The translations under genes were made by a program, and so were the position numbers. DNA of 48,813 nucleotides, from positions 538 to 49,350 of the forward strand of contig DDLS01000097.1 in NCBI GenBank assembly GCA_002340255.1. The letters are read 5' to 3'. How positions within the stretch are numbered: the first letter of the stretch is position 1; every line of letters starts with the position of its first letter. The notes under the pieces are model-generated. The model made no database searches. It had not been told where the DNA came from and worked only from the letters and a program-made list of their open reading frames with translations. This document shows, piece after piece, positions 24,620-33,061 of this stretch. This DNA comes from Cyanobacteria bacterium UBA2566 (GTDB lineage Bacteria > Cyanobacteriota > Cyanobacteriia > Cyanobacteriales > Desertifilaceae).

Positions 24620-26137
24620 TTAGAAATCAAAATAAATATAGGGTAGTGCCCCTTGGGGAGCGAGTAACCACACTAAATATAAACTGACGGGAATTAAGAC
24701 TAACTTGATGGGCCAATTGAGCTGTAAATTCAAGCGTCGCTGCAATAAAAACAGAAGCGTCATGAGACCGACTAGAGCGAATAAGATCCAGGTGAATTGT
24801 AGGCGATCGATCCCCAGAGTATCAAGATAAATTTTCTGGGTAAATTGGGGGTCGGCCTGTTTGCTAAATAAATGGGAAATGGCAAACCAAGAGTCTTTTA
24901 AGTTGGGGAGACGGAAAAATATCCAGGCGGTAAATACCATGAATTGGGTTATTGCCCAAGCCAATAGTGTGCCCAGTAAACTTTGCCAAAATGCTTTTAA
25001 GGCATGACTTTGCTTGGATAAACTATCCATTAAACGATGGAAAACAAGGGCTAATCCATGATAAATACCCCAAACAATAAAGCCCCAAGCTGCACCATGC
25101 CAAATTCCAGCAATGAACATGATAATTAGCAAATTGAAACAAGTTCTGAATAATCCTAAACGGGAGCCTCCCAAGGGAAAATAAAGATAGTTTCTCAGCC
25201 AATTTCCTAGGGTCATGTGCCAGCGTCGCCAAAAGTCGGCAATGCTGGTGGTAAAATAGGGGTCTTCAAAGTTTTCTGGTAAAGTTAAGCCGAGTAAAAT
25301 GGCACTGCCACGCACAATATCGACATAGCCACTAAAGTCTAAAAAGAGTTGTAGTCCATAGGCAAGGGTGGCTAACCATAAATCCCAACTTCCGGCACGG
25401 ACGAGGTGGGTAAAACTCAGGTCTACAATCATGCCCAAACGGTCAGCAACCAGGGCTTTTTTCGTGGCTCCTAATGCAATCAGCCATACCCCTTCTGTAA
25501 ACATTTCGATCGATGGAAATTGAGGCGTTCTCAGTTGGGTGGTGAGTTGCTGATACAGGGTAATGGGGCCGGAAATTAGCTTGGGAAAAAAGAGTTTATA
25601 AGCAGCAAACTTGGTAAAACTTTTAGCAGCAGGTGCGCCACGATAAACATCAACTAAATAGGCGATCGCCTCAAAACAGAAGAAACTCAGTCCCAAGGGA
25701 GCGATTACATTGTCACTCACCCAGTCCGCAGAAGCCGTAGCAGTGGGGATTTGCCAGATCTCGCCGACGGAACCGAGGACAAAGGGAATGTACTTAAAGC
25801 CGAATAACAGAAAGACATTTAAGACGATTCCAACGACGAGAATAAAAAAGCGCCGCTGATTCCAACCCGCTTGGGCGAACTGCCATTCTTGGTTAGATAA
25901 CTGCCAATCTTGACCGTGGGAACCTTGGACGGAATCGGGAACTAGGACTTTGGCTAAACTATAGTTAACCCAAGTCATGGCTAAAAGCAGCGGCAGATAT
26001 TGGGGTTGCCAAGAGGCGTAAAAGATTAATGAGGCGATCGCCAGTAACAGAAACCGCGTTTTCCCGGATTGACTTGACCAATAGAGGATGCAGACGCTGA
26101 ATAAAAATACACCATAGAGGAGGGACGTGAAGCTCAT
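24620..26137 (-). CDS. MBOAT-family O-acyltransferase (AlgI-like)
   Basis: This 505-residue membrane protein has about ten to twelve transmembrane segments. It shows the AlgI/DltB pattern: FCFEAIAYLVDVYRG, then SGPITLYQQL, YLQLFLDFSGYVDI-like text, DFWRRWHMTLGNWLRNYLYF and the catalytic histidine region IAGIWHGAAWGFIVWGIYHG. Such proteins transfer acyl, mostly acetyl, groups across the membrane to polysaccharides. Partners are usually periplasmic SGNH proteins; the DUF1574 protein at 33051 is a candidate. The start at 26137 gives the usual N-terminus MSFTSLLYGVFLFSVCILYW. It has no operon partner next to it on the minus strand. Confidence 0.92.
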   Translation of the reverse strand: MSFTSLLYGVFLFSVCILYWSSQSGKTRFLLLAIASLIFYASWQPQYLPLLLAMTWVNYSLAKVLVPDSVQGSHGQDWQLSNQEWQFAQAGWNQRRFFILVVGIVLNVFLLFGFKYIPFVLGSVGEIWQIPTATASADWVSDNVIAPLGLSFFCFEAIAYLVDVYRGAPAAKSFTKFAAYKLFFPKLISGPITLYQQLTTQLRTPQFPSIEMFTEGVWLIALGATKKALVADRLGMIVDLSFTHLVRAGSWDLWLATLAYGLQLFLDFSGYVDIVRGSAILLGLTLPENFEDPYFTTSIADFWRRWHMTLGNWLRNYLYFPLGGSRLGLFRTCFNLLIIMFIAGIWHGAAWGFIVWGIYHGLALVFHRLMDSLSKQSHALKAFWQSLLGTLLAWAITQFMVFTAWIFFRLPNLKDSWFAISHLFSKQADPQFTQKIYLDTLGIDRLQFTWILFALVGLMTLLFLLQRRLNLQLNWPIKLVLIPVSLYLVWLLAPQGALPYIYFDF

Positions 26138-26260
26138 CGGTTATGGGTTGAGACAATGGAGAAATAGGTGGACACGGAAACAGGGAACATCATTAAAAGT
26201 TAAAATTATAGATATTCAACATCATAAATGCTTAATCTATAAACATCAATTAAATTCCCC

Positions 26261-26327
26261 GTAGGGGCGGGTTATACCCAAATCTAGAACACCCACCCAT
26301 CAACCCTCAAAACCCGCCCCCACCCCA
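26261..26327. repeat. Palindromic repeat element, GTAGGGGCGGG family, copy 2
   Basis: GTAGGGGCGGGTTATACCC is at the left and AAAACCCGCCCCCACCCC at the right; the 67-base unit is on the same strand as copy 1. It lies 30 bases after the stop of the minus-strand PIN gene, in the spacer to the MBOAT gene. Confidence 0.8.
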
Positions 26328-26356
26328 CTTGTACCCTCAAAAAGTAATTCAAGAAA

Positions 26357-26776
26357 TCACCCAGTATAATATTCTAAAAAATCCTTAACGGTCAAAATTA
26401 GAATTTGCTGATATTCTAATAAAACCAATAAATCTTTATCACCAGTAATAATGATATCCGCTTCCGCAGCTAGGGCCGTGGCTAAAACTACGCGATCATC
26501 TCTATCGCGCAATTCGGGGACATCTAATTCTGAAATAGAATAAACCGTGACTAATTCTTCTGTTCCTCTCAGGAGTTCTTCTGGGGTAAACTCTAGAGAT
26601 TGAATTTTCTGTTGCAGTTTCTCATAACTGAAAGTCATCTTTAGTTCTGCTAACAACGCAGGAGAACTACAAATATGAATCTGCTGATTTCTTGCCAAAG
26701 CAATCAGTTGACCGGGTAAACCACGCCATAGCCAAGCAGAAACCCAAACATTGGTATCTAGAACCACCTTCATCAA
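26357..26776 (-). CDS. PIN-domain toxin of a second toxin-antitoxin pair
   Basis: This 139-residue protein begins MMKVVLDTNVWVSAWLWRGL, the N-terminal PIN pattern with its first Asp, and has Glu in LLAELKMTF, and DRDDRVVLATALAAEADIII followed by TGDKDLL, which gives the other acidic residues. This matches the PIN family annotated as the toxin part of putative toxin-antitoxin systems. Its ATG overlaps the antitoxin stop by four bases (ATGA type), so expression is coupled. It is unrelated in sequence to the PIN protein at 19841 beyond the fold. Confidence 0.88.
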   Translation of the reverse strand: MMKVVLDTNVWVSAWLWRGLPGQLIALARNQQIHICSSPALLAELKMTFSYEKLQQKIQSLEFTPEELLRGTEELVTVYSISELDVPELRDRDDRVVLATALAAEADIIITGDKDLLVLLEYQQILILTVKDFLEYYTG

Positions 26777-27051
26777 GCTTTTCTATTTTGGCGGACTTCG
26801 CGCACAATCTCGCAAATTTCTTCTATACTCAGTTTCTCCGAATCATCTGCTTGTGTTTCGAGGTTTGCTTCCCATTTTTGCCAATCAAATGCAGGGGATT
26901 GGATTGATTTAGCTTTGGTTAAAGTAATTGCTTCTTCGCTAATGGAGACTAAGTATTGTTCCCCGGGATTGAGTCGGGCTTGCACTTCTGGCGGTAGTTC
27001 CAGCGTTTTTTCTGGTGTGACGGTAATGGTAAGGGTTTGAGCGTTTTCCAT
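26773..27051 (-). CDS. Antitoxin with AbrB-like N-terminus
   Basis: This 92-residue protein begins MENAQTLTITVTPEKTLELP and continues EVQARLNPGEQYLVSISEEA, a swapped-hairpin AbrB/SpoVT-like DNA-binding pattern. The C-terminal half is acidic (NLETQADDSEKLSIEEICEI), suitable for binding the toxin. It immediately precedes the PIN gene, which it overlaps. I prefer the ATG at 27051 over an ATG six codons upstream since the family pattern starts there. Confidence 0.82.
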   Translation of the reverse strand: MENAQTLTITVTPEKTLELPPEVQARLNPGEQYLVSISEEAITLTKAKSIQSPAFDWQKWEANLETQADDSEKLSIEEICEIVREVRQNRKA

Positions 27052-27160
27052 TGTCCTGATTGGGGGCAATTTGATCTCGAATTGAGTCTAGCTTTTCCTG
27101 ATGGTTAGACGCAGTGAATAAACTGATTCAATTTTATCACACATCGCTAATCCTATCCCC

Positions 27161-27217
27161 AAAAACCCGCCCCCACCCCTGTCTAGAAACCCGGTTTCTT
27201 CAAGAAACCGGGTTTCT
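27161..27217. repeat. Fragment of the GTAGGGGCGGG element followed by a perfect 16-bp palindrome
   Basis: Bases 27161-27179 match the right end of the palindromic element (AAACCCGCCCCCACCCC). Bases 27185-27200 and 27202-27217 are perfect inverted complements (AGAAACCCGGTTTCTT and its complement) around one central base. The palindrome lies downstream of the minus-strand 913-residue gene and upstream of the antitoxin gene, so it could act as a terminator between them, although it lacks a U tract. Confidence 0.85.
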
Positions 27218-27284
27218 GGTCTTCGGCGGAAGAAAAGAAAAAAGTAAAGAAGTGTAAAGGAAAAAAGGAATAAAGAGAAAAGGG

Positions 27285-30026
27285 CTAGGTCGTCATCGCC
27301 AAGGGACACACCACGCGAAAACCGTAGAGCCTGCGCCTAGAGTCCGCCGCAGCCGAGACACGATACCGAGAGCGACAATAAGCAGAATGGTTGAGCCAAG
27401 AACCCCCGCGAAGCAGCCGGTTTTTATTACTATTTCCTTCATCACTATTTGACCATATACTTCCATCGTTAGGTGCGTTTGTATAGTTGCCATGCCACTC
27501 ATCCGCGCACCATTCCCAAACATTGCCACTCATATCACAAATCCCCAACTCATTCGCCTTTTTACCCCCCACAGGATGGGTTTTGTTGCCAGAATTACCC
27601 TCATACCAACCCACCTCATCCAGATTATTGCTTCCCGCATACTCATAATCCTGACTGCGGTTGCCCCCACGCGCCGCATACTCCCATTCTGCTTCACTCG
27701 GCAGCCGTACCGGTTGCTTAATGAGTTCTGAGAGCTTTTTACAAAACTCCTGAGCATCATCCCAACTCACGCACTCCACAGGACGGTTAGCACCTTCAAC
27801 TTTAAAATGAGATGGATTAGTCCCCATCACCGCCTCATACTGAGCCTGAGTGATGGGATACTTACCCATGCGAAACTCTGGCACAGTTACCGCGTGAATG
27901 GGCTTTTCATTATCGTGTTTCGTACCTCCCATCTGGAAAGTCCCCCCCTCCACATACACCAACTCCAAAGTAAGGTTACTGAGCGAAGTCGAAGTAACCG
28001 GAATCGGAATATTCAGCGCTTTCCGTCGCTCCTCTTCCCGTCTCCTTTGCTCCGCTTTTGCCCGTTTCCTGGCTTCCTCTGCTTCCTTCGCCTTCCGGCG
28101 CTCATCGGTCCACCAGAGCTGCAACTCCTCCAACTTGCGAGCCGCCGTTTCCGCCCCCTGTTCTTTTGCCTCGCCATAATTCGCCAGCGCCATCTCGATA
28201 TTATTCAACTGGCGGTAAACATCCCCCCGTGCCTCATGAAACTTCGCCTGATTCGGTTGCAGATTCACCGCCTTATCTAAATCTGTGATTGCCTTCTGGA
28301 GTTCTCCCAACCCCCGATAGGCTAAACCGCGCTGATAATAGGCAATGGCGCGAGGAGCCAGAGTAATCGTTTGCTCGAAATCATACCGCGCCCCCTCATA
28401 ATCCTGCGCTTCCAGACGCTTCACCCCGCGACGATAGCAAGATTGGGCAATATCCAGTTGCCGCGAGTCTCCCACCACCGACAAACAGCGATTCAATTTC
28501 GCCACATACCCCTCATCGGCAATATTCAGGGCACTAGCTAGAGTCTCCAGAGGCTCACCGCTCGCCGGGAGCTGACGTTGAGAAAGCCAACGGTTAATAG
28601 AAACTTCCATCAACTGCTGCGTCGGGCTAGAATCCGGTAAATTCGAGAATGCCAAAGCCACATCCAACAGCAAACTCGGCACATCAAACCCCACTTCACC
28701 CGACGCTTCTATCAACGCTTGATAGTGAGTCAGCACAATCTCCAGAAGCGGTTGCACCTCATAGTCAGGCATCCCCTCAATAAACTCAGCCAGCAACTCC
28801 GGCATTTTCGGCGCAGCGCCATGACGCAGTAAATGATAGTCATCCAGCGCCATCCCTGCGGCGAGACAATGGAGTTGACTGAGATATTTCTTCAACCGCA
28901 TAATACCCGAAGGCGTGGGGCGATATTCTAGTGCCACCTCCACATCCAGCGCCGCATATTTTTCCTCTTCCAGCAGTTGCATGAGGTTAAACTCATTGGA
29001 CTCATTTTCCTTAGAACCACCAATCGCTCGTTTAACCTCCAAACCCCCTTCAATCAGTTTCTGTTTCTTCTCTTCCCACTCCCGCGCCAACTCTCGCTGC
29101 ACGTCATACATAAATTCCTTGTGGGAAAACTGGAATAAAATCGATTCCTTCTGCCAGTCCAATTGTCCCGCATCCCAGGAAAACAGAGAAAAATTGAGCA
29201 AATCTCCCGCAACTTTCGACTCTAAAATAATCGTCGGTACAGCCGCAAACAGATAATGCAACGACAGCACCGCCGCCCCATCTTTCATCCGGTTGGTGTC
29301 CCAGAGTCCCGCAATCGGTTTCGCCGGGCGTTCCGAGTCTCGTTCCGGATAATGGCTTTCCAGAAAACGACTTAATTCTCCCTCAATATCATTCGCCATT
29401 CTCGGCAGTCCAGAACCCGCATTCGGATAGCGGTCAAATTCCACATCTGGAGGCGAAACTACCACCAAAGGTGGAATTGGCAACCGGTCTCGATATTGCT
29501 CATAATATTGCATCAGGGGTTTGGGCGGAGTCCGCCAAGGTTGGTTATCTAAAATGCGCCGCTCTTCATCCGTATCTCGATTAATTTTAGCCGTCAAGAA
29601 CGCCATAAACAGGCTGAATTCCTGCTGGCTTTTTTGCAATTCCCGTTGCAGTTGTTGCCGTTGCGCTTCTAGCCAGCGTTCATGTTCAATGCGGGAAGCT
29701 AACCTGCGGTTTTCGGAGTCCTGAATATATCGAGTCAGAGCTTCTTGATGTTCCCTGGAGAGTTCGGCTTGTTTTCTTTGAAAGTCTCGCGATAATGCGG
29801 CTTGCTCCGCTTCATGTTCGCGCCGTTGCTCTTGCAGCACATATTGCAATTTCAAGCCTTCCAATTGGATTTTTTGTTGCTGTTCAGCAATCTCCCGTTG
29901 ATTGGCAGCCATAATTTCAGTATTTTCTGTTCGGTTATCGATTATGGCTTTAGTGGGAAAGACAACAGATTTAGCCCAATTTCCAAATTTTTGCAATAAT
30001 CCTTGTTTTCCAGGTAGTGATTTCAT
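27285..30026 (-). CDS. Coiled-coil/TPR protein with C-terminal formylglycine-enzyme-like (C-lectin fold) domain
   Basis: This is a 913-residue protein. Residues about 40-155 form a Gln/Glu-rich coiled coil; about 160-500 is an unrecognised region with alpha-helical character; about 535-640 holds TPR repeats (ARYDFEQTITLAPRAIAYYQ); a very charged helix spans about 645-685; and about 690-913 is an FGE-sulfatase-like domain (FQMGGTKHDNEKPIHAVTVP, RLPSEAEWEYAARGG, MSGNVWEWCADEW). True formylglycine enzymes need two Cys near the end; here one is kept (AYCRSRYRV) and the second is Val, so that activity is unlikely. The last 45 codons follow the LRGGSW...GFRVV pattern of retroelement-diversified ligand domains, and the variable stretch is poor in adenine. 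No signal peptide is seen, so it is probably cytoplasmic. Its neighbours are a peptidase and a second TPR protein. Confidence 0.85.
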   Translation of the reverse strand: MKSLPGKQGLLQKFGNWAKSVVFPTKAIIDNRTENTEIMAANQREIAEQQQKIQLEGLKLQYVLQEQRREHEAEQAALSRDFQRKQAELSREHQEALTRYIQDSENRRLASRIEHERWLEAQRQQLQRELQKSQQEFSLFMAFLTAKINRDTDEERRILDNQPWRTPPKPLMQYYEQYRDRLPIPPLVVVSPPDVEFDRYPNAGSGLPRMANDIEGELSRFLESHYPERDSERPAKPIAGLWDTNRMKDGAAVLSLHYLFAAVPTIILESKVAGDLLNFSLFSWDAGQLDWQKESILFQFSHKEFMYDVQRELAREWEEKKQKLIEGGLEVKRAIGGSKENESNEFNLMQLLEEEKYAALDVEVALEYRPTPSGIMRLKKYLSQLHCLAAGMALDDYHLLRHGAAPKMPELLAEFIEGMPDYEVQPLLEIVLTHYQALIEASGEVGFDVPSLLLDVALAFSNLPDSSPTQQLMEVSINRWLSQRQLPASGEPLETLASALNIADEGYVAKLNRCLSVVGDSRQLDIAQSCYRRGVKRLEAQDYEGARYDFEQTITLAPRAIAYYQRGLAYRGLGELQKAITDLDKAVNLQPNQAKFHEARGDVYRQLNNIEMALANYGEAKEQGAETAARKLEELQLWWTDERRKAKEAEEARKRAKAEQRRREEERRKALNIPIPVTSTSLSNLTLELVYVEGGTFQMGGTKHDNEKPIHAVTVPEFRMGKYPITQAQYEAVMGTNPSHFKVEGANRPVECVSWDDAQEFCKKLSELIKQPVRLPSEAEWEYAARGGNRSQDYEYAGSNNLDEVGWYEGNSGNKTHPVGGKKANELGICDMSGNVWEWCADEWHGNYTNAPNDGSIWSNSDEGNSNKNRLLRGGSWLNHSAYCRSRYRVSAAADSRRRLYGFRVVCPLAMTT

Positions 30027-30105
30027 GATGATTTCCTCCGATAGTTTTGTCGGGTGCGTTAATGAAATGTAATATCAAATCTATTTATTTACGCTACAGA
30101 TATCT

Positions 30106-30172
30106 GTAGGGGCGGGTTATACCTAAATTTTGTAGACTGACAACTATTTTTGTAAACCCGCCCTCCCCCACC
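30106..30172 (+). repeat. Palindromic repeat element, GTAGGGGCGGG family, copy 3
   Basis: GTAGGGGCGGGTTATACC is at the left and AAACCCGCCCTCCCCCACC at the right. The interior differs from copies 1 and 2. Confidence 0.8.
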
Positions 30173-30250
30173 ATGTCTCTACAGTACACAGAAAGTAGCA
30201 ACCATTTAAGCATTTGATATAACGCACCATTTTTCGTGGTTTTCCGAGAG

Positions 30251-30314
30251 GGTGGGGGCGGGTTTAGGGAGGTTTTGGGTGAGATTTCTAGATTTGGGTA
30301 TAACCCGCCCCTAC
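30251..30314 (-). repeat. Palindromic repeat element, GTAGGGGCGGG family, copy 4 (inverted)
   Basis: GGTGGGGGCGGGTTT is at the left and GGGTATAACCCGCCCCTAC at the right. It has the same ends as copies 1-3 but runs on the opposite strand. Confidence 0.8.
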
Positions 30315-30333
30315 GGTGGATTGTTTTTTATTT

Positions 30334-31431
30334 TTACTTATTTTGCTTGTAGATTAACAAGGCGGCATCTTTCCAGGTTTGGGCATAGCCTAAATCTTGT
30401 CCATTAGCGGTGTAGGCATGATGGTTATTGCAATTCCAATTCCCGGCAACATTGCCATTATTCCAATAGAAACTGTTGCCTTTATACGTGCCAACTTTAC
30501 TGCCATCAAGCGAAACTCTATGGTCATAATCCCAGTAGGTAATCTTGCAGCCAAAGGTCATGGATTCAGTGTTTCCTAAATGGCTGGTAAACCAAGAGGG
30601 TTGATTGTGCATTTCTGTAGATGCCATGTAATCATGACTGGCATCCATGGCGACTTGAAATTGCTCGACGGGAATTTCTACACCGCGCCCTTCGGGTGAA
30701 GTGGAATCATTGACAATGACATGGGTCGGTTGCAAGGTTTGCGGGTCAATTTCTACGCCAATCACTTGTACAATATGGTCGGCGGGTTGTCCTGCGAGTA
30801 AATGGGGGTCAATGATTTCTGGCAACCATTCGACGGTGGAACTAACCCCAACAAAAACCTCTTCACCCTGGCTTAATTTGGTGCTGATTTCGGTTAAATT
30901 TGCCCCCACATGGCTCTCGACAGGAACGTGAGCTTGATCTGCCAAAAGTTTGCCAAAGTCCTCACTATGGGTTCCATGAGCGGAGTCGTACCAACCCTGC
31001 TGTTCGGCATAGTGGCTCAGTTGAGCTTCTGAGTAGTGGTGGTGGGTGAGGTGCTCGATCGCCGATTGCTGCGCGGCAATTCCACAACTATAATCAGTTT
31101 GCTGCTCGTGCCAGTCGTTCATTTCTTCGGCTGGATGTCCGACAACCAAGGACTGGTCTCGATTGGGGTCATAATGGTCATGGTTCCAACGATCGGTTTG
31201 CTTGTCATAGGTGCTATAGGTGTCTGGATCGCTCCTGGATGTAGGATCGCTGTGCAAGCTGGTGGTGCTATAGTCCCAACTGTGGGGTTGCCACTGGTGG
31301 GGATAGGGTTCGGGTTCCGGTAGGCTGGTATCCGGTAGGGTGGAATTGAAGTCTGGATTGTAATCTGGAGTGGTGTCGTAATGGGTATCGAGTTGTGAAG
31401 ATTGGCTACTGTCGTCGGGGTAAGTGTTCAT
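30334..31431 (-). CDS. Papain/C39-like cysteine peptidase with disordered N-terminus
   Basis: This 365-residue protein has three parts. Residues 1-105 are rich in Asp, Ser, Thr, Pro, His and Tyr and look disordered. Residues about 106-265 form a C39-like peptidase domain with catalytic Cys in DYSC116GIAAQ, His in ADH219IVQVIGV and Asp in VND242S; the Gln needed for the oxyanion hole may be among Q110-Q111. Residues about 290-365 (YKGNSFYWNNGNVAGNWNCN and after) form a separate Gly/Asn/Trp-rich module of unknown role. There is no signal peptide. The domain could process a peptide or act as a toxin or effector. It is on the same strand as the 913-residue gene and upstream of it, so co-expression is possible but a spacer with two repeats lies between. 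Confidence 0.75.
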   Translation of the reverse strand: MNTYPDDSSQSSQLDTHYDTTPDYNPDFNSTLPDTSLPEPEPYPHQWQPHSWDYSTTSLHSDPTSRSDPDTYSTYDKQTDRWNHDHYDPNRDQSLVVGHPAEEMNDWHEQQTDYSCGIAAQQSAIEHLTHHHYSEAQLSHYAEQQGWYDSAHGTHSEDFGKLLADQAHVPVESHVGANLTEISTKLSQGEEVFVGVSSTVEWLPEIIDPHLLAGQPADHIVQVIGVEIDPQTLQPTHVIVNDSTSPEGRGVEIPVEQFQVAMDASHDYMASTEMHNQPSWFTSHLGNTESMTFGCKITYWDYDHRVSLDGSKVGTYKGNSFYWNNGNVAGNWNCNNHHAYTANGQDLGYAQTWKDAALLIYKQNK

Positions 31432-31597
31432 GGTGGGTAATTTAGGGAATAGGGAATGGGGAAATATCTATACGCCGATCTTAATGGCTTGGGAAAGGAG
31501 GGCTGACTCATTTGGGCAAAATTTCCCTCAAAGGCTTACACTGTAAGGTATGGAGCTTGGGAAAAATCCATTGTTAATTATTCATTGTTAATTATTA

Positions 31598-33061
31598 ATG
31601 CCGCGTCCCCAATATCGAAACCCGAAACGTAAAGCTTGTGCGGAGATGCTGGTGGCTGCTCTGTTGTGTGAGGTGAATCAGGGGGCGTTTTCTTCATCTG
31701 GGGAAAAGGTGCGTTTAAGGACTGAGAATTACGGGATTTTTGTGCGGGGGACTCCTGCTGCGCTATTAGATTTGATTGAGTTCTATGGCGAACAACCGGA
31801 TTTTCCGGCGAAGAAGGGGAGCGTAAAGCTGTTTCGCCAATTGGGTTCTGCGAAGGTGCAGAGGGAAGGGTTGCGGGATACACTGACGGATATGGGGAGG
31901 GAGCGGTTGGGGTTGACGGATGAGGAAAAGAGGTCTCCACGCAGTTCGCCGACTCGCCAGTTTAGGTTAAGGCTGCACTATGCACCGACGGAAATAGCCG
32001 ATAATCTGAGGTGGTTGTTTGCTTCTGGTGGGGAATGGGATAAACGCGCTCAAGAGCAGTCTCAGGTGAGCAAATCAGAACCGGTTAATCCCCTAGTGCG
32101 AGAGACGCAGCAGAAACTTTTAGAGTATTTATATGAGGCGATTAAGCTGTTCCCGAGTGATTTAAGCGAGTTTACGCCTTCTCATTGCGAATGTATTGCT
32201 CCTTTTGTGCAAATTATGGCTTCTGCTCTGGATCGGGATGGGGTTTTAGATGAGATGATTGAGCCAATGCTGACGTTGAATTTGGGTAAGTTTTATTTGG
32301 CAACGAATCAGTTGGATTTGGCGCTTCCTCGGTTTGAAGCCTGTTTGAATTCAGGACAACTGACGGCGGCGAATGGTTGTCATTATTTGGGGGTGTGGTA
32401 TTTTCGCTGTGAGGATTACTCAAAGACAGAGTATTATTATCTACAAGTTTTGCAAGGTCGGAGGGAAGTTTGGGGCGATAATGCTCCGTATCGCTCGCGC
32501 GATCGCCACCCCGATCTAGGCGCAACTCACCATAGTCTAGCATTGCTTTATATCCACCAAGGCCAGTATGCCTTAGCCACGGAGCATTTACAAACCGCCC
32601 TGGATCTGTGGGACGATCGCCCGTTTTCCTTGGCTCGTGGCTTGCAGTTACAAGGGGAATTGTGTTTGCAACACCAGGATTTTATCGGTGCTAAAGATAA
32701 CTTCAGCAGAGCGCTGGAACTAGCGGGCGATCGCCAGGAACACAACGCCATCGCCATTGCAGAATGTCTGCGAGGACTGGCCAAAATTAACGCTAAACAA
32801 CGCCATTATGAAAGGGCCCGACAGTTGTGGCAAGAGGCTCTAGATTTGGCCAGTCAGTTTCGCTATCACGAGCATCCCCTATTCCCGTTGCTGATGGCAG
32901 ATTTAGCTGCTGTGCATGTGTTTTTAGGCGATCGCCCCAGTGCGGAAATTTTGTCCGAAAAAGCACAAGAAAAAGCATTGAGGATTTATGGCAAACAGCA
33001 TCAAGTGGCGATCGCCATTATCCACGATTACCATTCCCTTTGCCCTAGACCTAATTTTTGA
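31598..33061 (+). CDS. TPR protein with unrecognised N-terminal domain
   Basis: This 487-residue protein starts MPRPQYRNPKRKACAEMLVA. The first 110 residues are rich in basic residues and contain FVRGTPAALLDLIEFYGEQ; I do not recognise this domain. Residues about 210-470 contain TPR units, including LGKFYLATNQLDLALPRFEA and HSLALLYIHQGQYALATEHL, of the Kinesin-light-chain/NB-ARC-associated style with longer repeats. It is transcribed divergently from the peptidase gene, with 166 bases between, and its last 11 bases overlap the convergent DUF1574 gene. TPR proteins of this shape often carry adaptor roles in signalling or conflict systems; that is only a possibility here. Confidence 0.75.
   Translation: MPRPQYRNPKRKACAEMLVAALLCEVNQGAFSSSGEKVRLRTENYGIFVRGTPAALLDLIEFYGEQPDFPAKKGSVKLFRQLGSAKVQREGLRDTLTDMGRERLGLTDEEKRSPRSSPTRQFRLRLHYAPTEIADNLRWLFASGGEWDKRAQEQSQVSKSEPVNPLVRETQQKLLEYLYEAIKLFPSDLSEFTPSHCECIAPFVQIMASALDRDGVLDEMIEPMLTLNLGKFYLATNQLDLALPRFEACLNSGQLTAANGCHYLGVWYFRCEDYSKTEYYYLQVLQGRREVWGDNAPYRSRDRHPDLGATHHSLALLYIHQGQYALATEHLQTALDLWDDRPFSLARGLQLQGELCLQHQDFIGAKDNFSRALELAGDRQEHNAIAIAECLRGLAKINAKQRHYERARQLWQEALDLASQFRYHEHPLFPLLMADLAAVHVFLGDRPSAEILSEKAQEKALRIYGKQHQVAIAIIHDYHSLCPRPNF

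Larger units (their letters stand above)
30027..30333. other. Spacer with two inverted copies of the palindromic element
   Basis: This 307-base spacer holds element copy 3 at 30106-30172 (plus orientation) and copy 4 at 30251-30314 (inverted), separated by 78 bases. It lies between the start of the 913-residue gene and the end of the peptidase gene, so it must contain the promoter of the former. No gene is seen in it. Confidence 0.85.

Noticed and set aside
27088..27309. A 73-codon minus-strand open frame downstream of the 913-residue gene
   Set aside because: It reads through the palindrome and the element fragment, and its sequence is low complexity.
27285..33061. A complete diversity-generating retroelement
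   Set aside because: No reverse transcriptase (YxDD-type frame), template repeat or accessory gene was found in the window, so only a candidate target is reported.
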